Below, one piece after another: positions 15,594 through 23,203 of a stretch of DNA of 64,000 nucleotides (the stretch's first letter is position 1; the number at the start of each line of letters is the position of its first letter). The stretch is taken from positions 62,001 through 126,000 of the forward strand of contig NZ_BOMH01000066.1 of the NCBI RefSeq assembly GCF_016862095.1, in the 5' to 3' direction. Origin of the DNA: Actinoplanes cyaneus. Lineage in GTDB: Bacteria; Actinomycetota; Actinomycetes; Mycobacteriales; Micromonosporaceae. The notes below the pieces were generated by a model. It saw only the letters and a program-made list of their open reading frames with translations. It ran no database searches and was not told where the DNA came from. A program made the position numbers and the translations under genes.

Positions 15594-16288
15594 ACGCGGA
15601 CATCCACTCGCTCGTCGGCGCGTACGCGCTGGACGCCCTCGACGACCTCGAACGCGCCGCCTTCGACCGGCACCTGCGCGAGTGCGAGCCCTGCCGGATC
15701 GAGGCCGATGAACTGCGCGAAACGGCGGGCCGGCTCGCCGCCGACTCCTGGTCGGCGCCGCCGCCCGCCCTGCGCGACGACGTCCTGGCCGCCGTCGCCG
15801 GGACCCGCCAGCTCGGCCCCGCCGCGGAGCAGCGCGCCGCGAAGCCGCCACGCCGGCTGCGGTGGGTCGCCGCGGCCGCCGTCGTTCTCGCGGCCGTCGG
15901 CGCGGGCACAGTTGTCTATGCCATTCAGGATCAGCGCGTACGGCGTGAGCGGGTGCTCGCCGCGATCCTCACCGCCCCGGACGTCATCTGGCACGAGGAG
16001 GCCCTGCTCGGCGGCGGTCGCGTCCGGGTCGCCACGTCCGCCAGCCGCGACGCCGGGGTGATCCTGCTGAACGCGGCGAAGGCGCCCGAGGCCGGCAAGG
16101 TCTACCAGCTGTGGACGATCCGCGGGGGTGTGCCGGCGTCGGCGGGGGCGCTGGGCGAAGGGCAGGCCGTGTCGACCCAGGTCGTCGAGGAACTGCCGAC
16201 GGCGAGCGCGGTGGGGGTCACCGTGGAGCGGGCGCCCGCGGCGACGACGCCGACGGCGCCGCTGGAGGCTCAGGTCACGCTCGGCTGA
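15590..16288 (+). CDS. rskA: anti-sigma-K factor, RskA type
   Basis: A 232-residue single-pass membrane anti-sigma factor. The N-terminal zinc-binding-type anti-sigma motif is visible (FDRHLRECEPCRIEADEL near residues 24-42, His-Cys-Cys). A transmembrane segment lies at about 91-112 (RWVAAAAVVLAAVGAGTVVY). The extracytoplasmic RskA domain follows, with VILLNAAKAPEAGKVYQLW and GVTVERAPAATTPTAPL. It holds SigK inactive until intramembrane proteolysis in characterised relatives. The start GTG overlaps the sigma gene stop. The final codons are the first part of a 34-bp tandem duplication that continues past the stop. Confidence 0.93.
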   Translation: MNADIHSLVGAYALDALDDLERAAFDRHLRECEPCRIEADELRETAGRLAADSWSAPPPALRDDVLAAVAGTRQLGPAAEQRAAKPPRRLRWVAAAAVVLAAVGAGTVVYAIQDQRVRRERVLAAILTAPDVIWHEEALLGGGRVRVATSASRDAGVILLNAAKAPEAGKVYQLWTIRGGVPASAGALGEGQAVSTQVVEELPTASAVGVTVERAPAATTPTAPLEAQVTLG

Positions 16289-16342
16289 GCCGGATCCGCA
16301 GGGGCGCGCCAGGCTCGGCTGGGCCGGACCCGCAGGGGCGCC
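16279..16342. repeat. 34-bp tandem duplication across the rskA stop codon
   Basis: GCTCGGCTGAGCCGGATCCG and its following bases (from 16279) recur from 16313 as GCTCGGCTGGGCCGGACCCG. Differences include loss of the TGA, so a duplication of the gene end is the simplest explanation. Confidence 0.75.
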
Positions 16343-16475
16343 CCCCGATGCGATTGTCCCAAGGCTTTCGATGATCATGTCGGTGGCCTGTGGACGAACG
16401 ACTTCTGTGGAAAACCCATCCGCACCCACCACCGCTCCGAACCCCCTGCGCAGACGAGGAGTTCGGGGGTGCGGG

Positions 16476-17939
16476 ATGGGCGGCGTGGACAACACCGACG
16501 ATCGGGTGGGCGGCCGGTACCGGCTGCTGGAGGTGGTCGGCACGGGCGGGATGGGTCAGGTCTGGCGCGCCGAGGACGACCTGCTCCTGCGGACCGTCGC
16601 GGTCAAGGAGATCACCGTGCCGTCCACCGCGCTGCTGGTGGCGGAGGCGATGCGGGAGGCACGGGCGGCGGCCCGGCTGGACCATCCGGGCGTGGTGAAG
16701 ATCTTCGACGTGGTGTGGCGGCGGGGACGCTGCTGGATCGTGATGGAGTACGTCGAGTCCCGATCGCTGCAGCGGGTCGTGCGGGAGGGCGGGCCGTTGC
16801 CGTACCGCGAAGTCGCCCGGATCGGCCTGGCCGTGCTCGCCGCCCTGCGCACCGCGCACGCCGCCGGAGTCCTGCACCGGGACGTGAAGCCGGACAACGT
16901 GCTGCTCGCTGACGACGGCCGGGTCGTGCTGACCGATTTCGGACTGGCCACCGTGAGCGGCGCCGAGGACGGACCGGATCCGCGGCTCGGCTCGCCGAGT
17001 TTCATCGCGCCGGAGCGCCTGGAATCGGATGATGCCGGCGTCGCGTCGGACCTGTGGTCGTTCGGGGCGATGCTGTACGCCGCGGTGGAGGGCCGCCCGC
17101 CGTTCGCCCGCGGTGACGCGGCGACCTCGTTGCGGGCGCTGCTCGAGGACCCGCCGGACGCCCCGAAGCTGGCCGGGCCCCTGACGCCGATCATCCTGGC
17201 GCTGCTCGACAAGGATCCGGCCCGCCGCCCGTCCGCCGCGCAGATCGAGCCCCGGCTGAGCGCGGCCCTGCGGCCTCGCCGTCGCTCCCGGCTGGTCCTG
17301 GCGTCGCTCGCCGTCGTCGCTCTCGTCGCCGCCGTGATCGTCGTCGGTCACGATCCCGGCCAGAAACCACAGCGGATCTCCCCGGCCGCGATGCGGCCGG
17401 CGGTGTCGGCGACAGCCCGGGTCCCGGGCGGCACCGAACCGTTGATGGCCGTCGCGACAAGTCCCTGCGGCGCCCCGGGGAATGTCGTGGCCGCCGCGAC
17501 CACCGGGGCCCCCGCGGACCTTGCGCCGGGCTGGATCTGGTTCCGCGACCCGACCGGTTTTGCCCTGTCCCTGCCGCGGGGCTGGCGCCGCTCCCCCGAG
17601 GACACCGACTCGCGGGGCGACAGCGGCGTCTGCTTCAGCGACCCGACCGGACACCAGGCTCTCACGGTACGCAGCGTCACCACGGAGGCCGCCGCCCCGT
17701 ACTGGCGGAAGCAGGAGGCCGCCCGTCCCCTGACCGGCTACCGTCGCATCGCCCTGGACGCCGAGTGGGAGTATCTCTGGAACCCGGCGCCGGCCACGAT
17801 CCGTCACGAACGCCGCGCCCTGATCCCCGCCGTCCGCAACCGCTCCTATCTGCTGCGCTGGCGGGTGGCGGATCCCGAGTGGTCGTCGACGGTCACCATC
17901 CAGCGTGGGCTCTTCGACCGGTTCCGATCAGAAGCCTGA
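16476..17939 (+). CDS. PknB-like receptor Ser/Thr protein kinase
   Basis: A 487-residue protein. The kinase domain (about residues 15-265) has GTGGMGQVW, the Lys in TVAVKEI, HRDVKPDNVLL with the catalytic Asp, TDFGLATV and FIAPERLESDD (the APE equivalent). Only a short linker follows before one transmembrane segment (about 270-290, LVLASLAVVALVAAVIVVG). The extracellular C-terminal part of about 190 residues holds WIWFRDPTGFALSLPRGWRR and FSDPTGHQALTVRSV, a sensor-like domain common after actinobacterial kinases; it has no PASTA repeats. ATG at 16476 is chosen from the kinase N-lobe position; GTG at 16486 is out of frame. The ligand is unknown. Confidence 0.88.
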   Translation: MGGVDNTDDRVGGRYRLLEVVGTGGMGQVWRAEDDLLLRTVAVKEITVPSTALLVAEAMREARAAARLDHPGVVKIFDVVWRRGRCWIVMEYVESRSLQRVVREGGPLPYREVARIGLAVLAALRTAHAAGVLHRDVKPDNVLLADDGRVVLTDFGLATVSGAEDGPDPRLGSPSFIAPERLESDDAGVASDLWSFGAMLYAAVEGRPPFARGDAATSLRALLEDPPDAPKLAGPLTPIILALLDKDPARRPSAAQIEPRLSAALRPRRRSRLVLASLAVVALVAAVIVVGHDPGQKPQRISPAAMRPAVSATARVPGGTEPLMAVATSPCGAPGNVVAAATTGAPADLAPGWIWFRDPTGFALSLPRGWRRSPEDTDSRGDSGVCFSDPTGHQALTVRSVTTEAAAPYWRKQEAARPLTGYRRIALDAEWEYLWNPAPATIRHERRALIPAVRNRSYLLRWRVADPEWSSTVTIQRGLFDRFRSEA

Positions 17940-17986
17940 CGCGGGCACGGCGACCTGCGCAACGCGCTGCAGCCGGGCCGGCCCGA

Positions 17987-18250
17987 TCACACCTCGTCGC
18001 CCGGCACGGACATCGGATGCCGCCGGTCGTCGCGGGCGGCGAGGCCCTCGACGGCGCGCCGGTACTGCTCGGGGCTGATCTCGCGGCGCATCAGGTGGGC
18101 GACGAGCACGCCCTCCAGACTGTCCGGTGAGGGCCGCACGGGCTCGGCGACCGACTCGGCCTGGCGGGCCGCCCGCGCTGACGACGGCCACACCGCCCAC
18201 ACCCCGACGGCGAGCGCGGCCAGCCACAACAGGATCACGATCGCCATCAT
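17987..18250 (-). CDS. small SHOCT-like single-pass membrane protein
   Basis: An 87-residue protein. An N-terminal transmembrane segment (MAIVILLWLAALAVGVWAVW) is followed by a charged linker. A short helical C-terminal motif (LVAHLMRREISPEQYRRAVE) resembles the SHOCT domain, a short C-terminal oligomerisation motif. ATG at 18250 is preferred because AAGGAGG lies eight bases upstream; an ATG at 18304 would extend it by 18 residues. The gene is convergent with the kinase gene. Function is unknown. Confidence 0.7.
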   Translation of the reverse strand: MMAIVILLWLAALAVGVWAVWPSSARAARQAESVAEPVRPSPDSLEGVLVAHLMRREISPEQYRRAVEGLAARDDRRHPMSVPGDEV

Positions 18251-18374
18251 CGCCGCGCCCTCCTTCGCCAGAGCCTCCTGTACCCGGTTCCCGCCCATTC
18301 TCACGCCGCGACGCCGCTACGGACAGAGGCCGAGGTGACCGATCACGGAAACACATCGGTGCAACCATGGTCGG

Positions 18375-19082
18375 ATGACGATCAGGGTGGCGATGTGGTC
18401 GGGGCCGCGGAACATCTCGACGGCGATGATGCGCAGCTTCGGCGAGCGCGCGGACACCGTGGTGGTCGACGAGCCGCTCTACGCGCACTACCTCGACGTG
18501 ACCGGGATCGACCATCCCGGTCGGGACGCGATCCTGGCGAGTCAGCCCCGGCGGTGGCAGGACGTGGCGGCCGCGCTGACCGGTCCGCTGCCCGGCGACC
18601 CGGCCGTGCAGTACCAGAAGCACATGACGCACCACCTGCTGCCGGGGATCGGGCGTGACTGGCTGCGCGGCCTAACGCACGCGTTCCTGATCCGGGATCC
18701 GGCGCACGTGGTCGCCTCCTACGCGCGCGTGCGCGGCGAGCCGACCCTGGAGGATCTGGGCTTCCCGCAGCAGGCGGAGATCTTCGCGGCGTACGGCGGG
18801 CCGGTCGTCGACGCGGCGGACGTGCTGCGTGACCCGGCCGGGACACTGGGCCGGCTCTGCGCGGCTCTCGGCATCGCCTTCGATCCGGCGATGCTCACCT
18901 GGGCGCCGGGTCCGCGACCGGCCGACGGGGTGTGGGCGCCTTTCTGGTACGACGCGGTGAACGCGTCCCGCGGTTTCGCCCCCTACGATCCACGGCCGGC
19001 CGCCGTGCCGGACCGCCTCGCGCACCTGGTCGAGGCGGCCCGTCCGTACTACGCCGAGCTAGCCGGGCACCGTCTCGTCTGA
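18375..19082 (+). CDS. sulfotransferase-like P-loop protein
   Basis: A 235-residue protein of the sulfotransferase-like superfamily. The N-terminal RVAMWSGPRNISTAMMRSF occupies the PAPS 5'-phosphate loop position, and HAFLIRDPAHVVASYARV holds the 3'-phosphate Arg/Ser pattern. The partner acceptor is unknown, and whether it really transfers sulfate is not shown. Its 3' end overlaps the convergent class IV aminotransferase gene by 24 bases. I recall plant proteins in which a similar P-loop domain is fused to a branched-chain aminotransferase-like domain, which suggests a shared pathway. Confidence 0.75.
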   Translation: MTIRVAMWSGPRNISTAMMRSFGERADTVVVDEPLYAHYLDVTGIDHPGRDAILASQPRRWQDVAAALTGPLPGDPAVQYQKHMTHHLLPGIGRDWLRGLTHAFLIRDPAHVVASYARVRGEPTLEDLGFPQQAEIFAAYGGPVVDAADVLRDPAGTLGRLCAALGIAFDPAMLTWAPGPRPADGVWAPFWYDAVNASRGFAPYDPRPAAVPDRLAHLVEAARPYYAELAGHRLV

Positions 19083-19976
19083 GATCCGGACCCCGTTGGC
19101 CGCCGCGTGCTCCTGGTAGCGCTTGGCGATCCGCCGCGTCAGCTCCCCCACCTGACCGGTCCCGATCATCCGGCCGTCGATCGTGGTGACCGCGGCGATC
19201 TCGCCCATCGTGCCGGTGCAGAACACCTCGTCGGCGGTGTACATCTCGGTGAGCGACACGTCCCGCACGGCCGCCGGGATGCCGTCGGCCGCGGCCAGCT
19301 CCAGCACCGTCTGCCGGGTGATCCCTTCCGGGCAGGCAGCCGTCGTCGGCGTCACCAGAGCACCGCCGGCGACGGCGAACAGATGCGTCGCGTTGGTCTC
19401 CGCGACGAAGCCGCGCCCGTCGAGCATCAACGCGTCGTCGGCGCCCGCCACGTTCGCCTCGATCTTGGCGAGGATCGAGTTCAGCAGGTTGTTGTGGTGG
19501 ATCTTCGGGTCGAGCACGTCCGGGCCCGGGCGGCGCACGCTCGCCGTGACCAGCGTGAGCCCGGCAGTGTCGTAGACCGGTGGCTTGTGCTCCGCCAGCA
19601 CGATCAGAGTCGGACCCTCGGTGTTCAGTCGCGGATCCATGCCGCTGGTCACCTTGCGGCCACGGGTGAGGGTCAGCCGGACGTGCACCCCGTCGTACAT
19701 CCGATTGGCCCGCAAAGTCTCTTTGACTGCCTCGATGATGGCGTCGTCGGACGGGATGACGCCGAAGCCGAGGGCGGTCGCCGAGCGGCGCAGGCGGGCC
19801 AGATGCGCGCCGAGCCCGAAGATCGCGCCGCGGTAGAGGCGCAGCCCCTCCCAGACCCCGTCGCCGCCCTGGACCACCGAGTCGAAGGGCGAGATGCCCG
19901 GCTCGTCCCGGTGCAGGAGCCGGCCGTTCACCCAATAGCGCAGGTCGGCATTGCGCTCGTCGTATCGCTGGAGCAT
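19059..19976 (-). CDS. class IV PLP aminotransferase (branched-chain/D-amino acid type)
   Basis: A 305-residue fold-type IV PLP enzyme. Landmarks are RYWVNGRLLHRDEPGISPFD, VWEGLRLYRGAIFGLGAHLARL, the Lys in LDPKIHHNNLLNSILAKIEA (Schiff-base Lys candidate near residue 158), VAETNATHLFAV near 195 and EVFCTGTMGEIAAVTTIDGR near 255. It could be a branched-chain aminotransferase, D-amino acid aminotransferase or aminodeoxychorismate lyase; I cannot decide. The start ATG shares bases with the start of the plus-strand AAC(3) remnant. Convergent overlap with the sulfotransferase-like gene is 24 bases. Confidence 0.85.
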   Translation of the reverse strand: MLQRYDERNADLRYWVNGRLLHRDEPGISPFDSVVQGGDGVWEGLRLYRGAIFGLGAHLARLRRSATALGFGVIPSDDAIIEAVKETLRANRMYDGVHVRLTLTRGRKVTSGMDPRLNTEGPTLIVLAEHKPPVYDTAGLTLVTASVRRPGPDVLDPKIHHNNLLNSILAKIEANVAGADDALMLDGRGFVAETNATHLFAVAGGALVTPTTAACPEGITRQTVLELAAADGIPAAVRDVSLTEMYTADEVFCTGTMGEIAAVTTIDGRMIGTGQVGELTRRIAKRYQEHAAANGVRISDETVPG

Positions 19977-20267
19977 GTCTAAGTTCTATCCGGTGATCGA
20001 CACTCATGGCACGCCCTCGCAGGAGTTCCCGCACACCGTCACGTCACTCTCCGACGATCTGCGCACGCTCGGGCTCGCCGCCGGAGACACCGTCCTGGTG
20101 CACTCCTCGGTCAGCGACACCTCCGACTCGGGCGGCTCGGCGCGGACTACGAGGCCACCGGCGCCGTGACCACGGGCCGGGTCGGCAACGCCACAGCGCG
20201 CCTGATGTCCCAGCCGCACCTCGTCGACTTCGCCACCGCATGGATCGCCACTCATCGAACGGGGTAG
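19975..20267 (+). pseudogene. aminoglycoside N(3)-acetyltransferase remnant with internal deletion
   Basis: From ATG at 19975 the frame reads HTVTSLSDDLRTLGLAAGDT and VLVHSSVSD, the N-terminus of the AAC(3) antibiotic acetyltransferase family. Near 20140 the match moves to another frame, reading LGADYEATGAVTTGRVGNAT, then ARLMSQPHLVDFATAWIATH and a TAG at 20265. These are the family's C-terminal motifs. The roughly 180 residues between them, including the catalytic His region, are gone. Not a resistance gene in this form. Confidence 0.7.
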
Positions 20268-20329
20268 ATATGCCGACCCGGCCCGCCTACGATCCACATC
20301 GGACTCTCAGCACCCGCGGGGAGGTTTTC

Positions 20330-21844
20330 ATGACGGACGGACGGCGTGCGCTCGCCGAACAGGTGGCCGGTGATCATGCCCGGGGCGCGTTCTCCCGCCG
20401 CGAGGCGATCCGCAGACTGGGCGTCATCGGACTCACCGGCGCCGCGGCGACCGGTCTCACCGACGTGCTGACCCCCGCTCCGGCGGCAGCCCAGGCGGGC
20501 ACCACCGCCGCGCCGAAGCTCGACGACGAGTCGGAAATCCAGGGCAACATCCTGCGAGCCTTCGGCGGGCAGCACCACGCCTACCTCTTCGTGTCCTTCG
20601 GCAACAATCGGGCCCAGGCACGCACCTGGCTCACCACCGCCGCCGGCCGCGTCGACACCACCGCGGACGTGGCGGCAGCGCGAACCTCCGGGGCCGCGAT
20701 GATGGGTCTCGGACTCACCGCGACCGGCCTCGTCACGCTGCACCCCGAGGTGGCCGCGGACCTCGTGCCGTACGAGGCGTTCTGGCTCGGCCCGCTCGGC
20801 AACCGGCTCGACGACGCCGGCCGCCTCACCACCACGCCGACACTGCTCGGCGACGTCGGCGCGGCCCACCCCGCGAAGTGGGTCGTCGGCGGGCCCGGTC
20901 GCGCGCCGGTCGACGCGCTGCTCACCCTCGCCGCCGACGACGAGACGACGCTCGAGCAGCGCGTACAGAGGGAACGTCAGGCGCTCACCGGCGCCGGGCT
21001 CACCGTCCTGCACGAGCAGCGGGGCGCTGTGGTCCGCACCGCGAGCGGGCAGCGGGCCGAGCACTTCGGCTTCGCCGACGGCATCGCGCAGCCCACCGTC
21101 CGCGGCGCCCACGGCACACCGGAGGACATCGCGCCGGGCGAGTTCCTGCTCGGCTTCACCGGGGAACGGCGGCCGATGAATCTCGGACATCGCCCGGCCA
21201 CCGCGGCGTGGATGTGGGGCGGCTCGTTCCAGGTGTTCCGCCGGTTGCGGCAGGACGTGGCCGGCTGGTGGGCGAAGATGAACCAGCTCCGCGAGAACGG
21301 TCAGACCGCCGAGGACGTCGCCGCCCGCGCGATGGGACGCAAACTCGACGGGACGCCCCTGGGCCTGGACTTCGACAAAGACCCCGAAGGCAAGACCACT
21401 CCGCTGTACGCCCATGTCCGCAAGATGAATCCACGCGACGACACGGTGTTCCGGGACCGCAGCCACCGAATCCTGCGGCGCGGGATCCCATACGGGCCGG
21501 CGATGGACCGGTCCGCGCCGGACTCGCAGGACCGCGGGATGCTGTTCAACGCGTACATGGCCAGCATCGAGGACCAGTTCGAGTTCCTGCAGCGACGCTG
21601 GGCCAACGATCCGTCCGTCGCCTCGTCGACACTCACCAAGTCCGGGAAGAAGGCCGGACCGGACGGCTTCGACCCGGTCATCGGCGATGATCCTGCGGTG
21701 GCCGCGAAGCGCTTCGGGGCGGATGCCGTCAAGAAGGTGCCGTCGGCGGCGTTCGGCGGGTTCGTGACCACCACCGGGTCGGTCTACGCGTTCACGCCGA
21801 CGCGGGCCGCCCTCCGCCTGCTGTCCACCGACTCGAGCCTGTAG
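20330..21844 (+). CDS. Dyp-type heme peroxidase with Tat signal (DyP1)
   Basis: A 504-residue dye-decolourising peroxidase. The N-terminus holds a Tat-type signal (FSRREAIRRLGVIGLTGAAA, then a PAPAAAQA-type cleavage region near residue 55), so the folded heme enzyme is likely exported. The catalytic GxxDG motif is in EHFGFADGIAQPTVRG near residue 247, with its distal Asp. The proximal-His candidate is in YAHVRKMNPRDD, and RILRRGIPYG follows. The C-terminal SAAFGGFVTTTGSVYAF is shared with the paralogue at 27208. ATG at 20330 has GGGGAGG upstream. The next gene starts 11 bases later on the same strand. The natural substrate is unknown. Confidence 0.93.
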   Translation: MTDGRRALAEQVAGDHARGAFSRREAIRRLGVIGLTGAAATGLTDVLTPAPAAAQAGTTAAPKLDDESEIQGNILRAFGGQHHAYLFVSFGNNRAQARTWLTTAAGRVDTTADVAAARTSGAAMMGLGLTATGLVTLHPEVAADLVPYEAFWLGPLGNRLDDAGRLTTTPTLLGDVGAAHPAKWVVGGPGRAPVDALLTLAADDETTLEQRVQRERQALTGAGLTVLHEQRGAVVRTASGQRAEHFGFADGIAQPTVRGAHGTPEDIAPGEFLLGFTGERRPMNLGHRPATAAWMWGGSFQVFRRLRQDVAGWWAKMNQLRENGQTAEDVAARAMGRKLDGTPLGLDFDKDPEGKTTPLYAHVRKMNPRDDTVFRDRSHRILRRGIPYGPAMDRSAPDSQDRGMLFNAYMASIEDQFEFLQRRWANDPSVASSTLTKSGKKAGPDGFDPVIGDDPAVAAKRFGADAVKKVPSAAFGGFVTTTGSVYAFTPTRAALRLLSTDSSL

Positions 21845-21855
21845 GGAGAGCAGCG

Positions 21856-22458
21856 ATGACTGGTGTCGGTGTGAGTGACGCGTTCTTCGAGTTGGAGGGC
21901 GCCTGTGTGCATTCGATTCGCTTCATCTTCGCGGCGCAGGTCGACTATCCGTACGCCGCAGCCCGCCTGGCCGATGACAACCCGCCGGAGTCGCTGTTCC
22001 GCCGGGTGCAGGCCGCCTCGGCGCCACCGGCCCGGAGCGGGAAACCCTGGCAGACCGGGCTGACACTGAACGGCGCGGCGTTCGACCCGTCGGCTCCGCT
22101 CGACCACTACAACGACGTGAACTTCGTGACTGGGATCGACAACCTCGACGCGCCGTCGCCGGAGACAATTGTCCTGGATCACTGGTTCGAGATCCCGCGA
22201 GCTCCCCGGACCGTAGCCTGGTCCTGGGACGAGCCGCGACGGTACCTGCTCTCGTTCCCGTACTGGCAGCCCATCAGCGGCCCCGGCGACACCGCCTCGC
22301 AGAACGTCGACTACTCGGCGGTGCTCCGGCTCAACTGGACGAAGCCGCCGGCGTCCTCCTGGGTCGCGGTCAGCTTCGACGCCTTCTGGCCGAGCGAGCG
22401 CGACAGCGCCGAAGTGCTCATCCCGTTGCACGCCTGCGACAGCCTCTGCCCCCGCTGA
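21856..22458 (+). CDS. DyP-associated protein of unknown function, paralogue 1
   Basis: A 200-residue protein without signal peptide or membrane segment. I do not recognise a family. It is clearly paralogous to the product of 22511-23119; shared blocks are FEL-GAC-H-RF near the start, W-Q-GLT, PETIVLD-W-IP, RYLL-YWQP, AVSFDAFWPSERDSAEVLIP and a terminal C-D-x-x-C-P. The conserved GAC-H motif and the two C-terminal Cys suggest a metal or disulfide site. ATG at 21856 follows GGGAGAGCAGCG. It is co-transcribed with DyP1 (11-bp gap) and ends at a strong shared terminator. It probably assists or accompanies the peroxidase. Confidence 0.8.
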   Translation: MTGVGVSDAFFELEGACVHSIRFIFAAQVDYPYAAARLADDNPPESLFRRVQAASAPPARSGKPWQTGLTLNGAAFDPSAPLDHYNDVNFVTGIDNLDAPSPETIVLDHWFEIPRAPRTVAWSWDEPRRYLLSFPYWQPISGPGDTASQNVDYSAVLRLNWTKPPASSWVAVSFDAFWPSERDSAEVLIPLHACDSLCPR

Positions 22459-22471
22459 CCCCGGCAAATGA

Positions 22472-22500
22472 AGCCGCCGCCCGAGATCCGGGCGGCGGCT
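22472..22500. terminator. bidirectional terminator hairpin between the two paralogues
   Basis: AGCCGCCGCCCG (22472-22483), a five-base loop and CGGGCGGCGGCT (22489-22500) form a perfect 12-bp stem. It lies between two convergent stops, 14 and 11 bases from each. Confidence 0.85.
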
Positions 22501-22510
22501 CCGTCGCTTC

Positions 22511-23119
22511 TCAGCTGCTCGAAGGGCAGTGCTCGTCGCACTCCCCGAGCGGAATCAGCAGGTCCGCGCTGTCCCGCTCCGGCGGCCAGAACGCATCAAA
22601 GCTGACCGCGATCCAGTCGTCGGCCGGCGGGCGGTCGAAGTCCAGCCGGTACGTCGCGTAGTACTGCAGCTCTTTCGTCACGCTCTGCTCGCCCGCCGGA
22701 ACCGGGTTCCAGTACTGCACGGCAAGCACATAACGATCATCACCCGAGCTGGAGAACTCCATCGTCGCCTGTTGCCCTGGGATACTGATCCATCGGTCGA
22801 GTACGATCCTCTCCGGATCAGGCAGGTCCAGTGAGGGCGTACCCTCAGTGATCTGCACCTCCGCGAGGCGGCGGGGAAGCTCGCTCGGCTCGAACGGCTT
22901 GTCCTCCACGGTCAAACCGTTCTGCCAGGCCTCGCCGTCGCGGGTCGGCGGCGGGGAAACGACCTGCAGCCGTCGATACAGCGCCGGAGCTGGATTGGTC
23001 GTCGACAGGTCGACCTTGGCATATGGGCGGTCGAGAGGAGCCCCCACCGCGAACCGGAGGGCGTGGTTGCACGCACCGATCAACTCGAAGGCCGCCTCGC
23101 TGGCCGCGATACCAGTCAT
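22511..23119 (-). CDS. DyP-associated protein of unknown function, paralogue 2
   Basis: A 202-residue cytosolic-looking protein, paralogous to the product of 21856-22458. It keeps the same blocks: AFELIGACNHALRF, WQNGLTVEDKPFEPSELP, PERIVLDRWISIPG, DRYVLAVQYWNPVP, WIAVSFDAFWPPERDSADLL and the tail GECDEHCPSSS. ATG at 23119 is chosen because it gives the same N-terminal length as paralogue 1; the open frame continues upstream without conservation. It is divergent from the cyclase gene (84 bp) and faces paralogue 1 across a terminator. In the inferred ancestral order it followed DyP2, as paralogue 1 follows DyP1. Confidence 0.8.
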   Translation of the reverse strand: MTGIAASEAAFELIGACNHALRFAVGAPLDRPYAKVDLSTTNPAPALYRRLQVVSPPPTRDGEAWQNGLTVEDKPFEPSELPRRLAEVQITEGTPSLDLPDPERIVLDRWISIPGQQATMEFSSSGDDRYVLAVQYWNPVPAGEQSVTKELQYYATYRLDFDRPPADDWIAVSFDAFWPPERDSADLLIPLGECDEHCPSSS

Positions 23120-23203
23120 TTCTCCGCATCCCCCAGGCTGAACTGCAAACTCACCGACGACCGGATGATCCGACGTCAAGACCGAAGGGTGGCCATACCG
23201 GGC

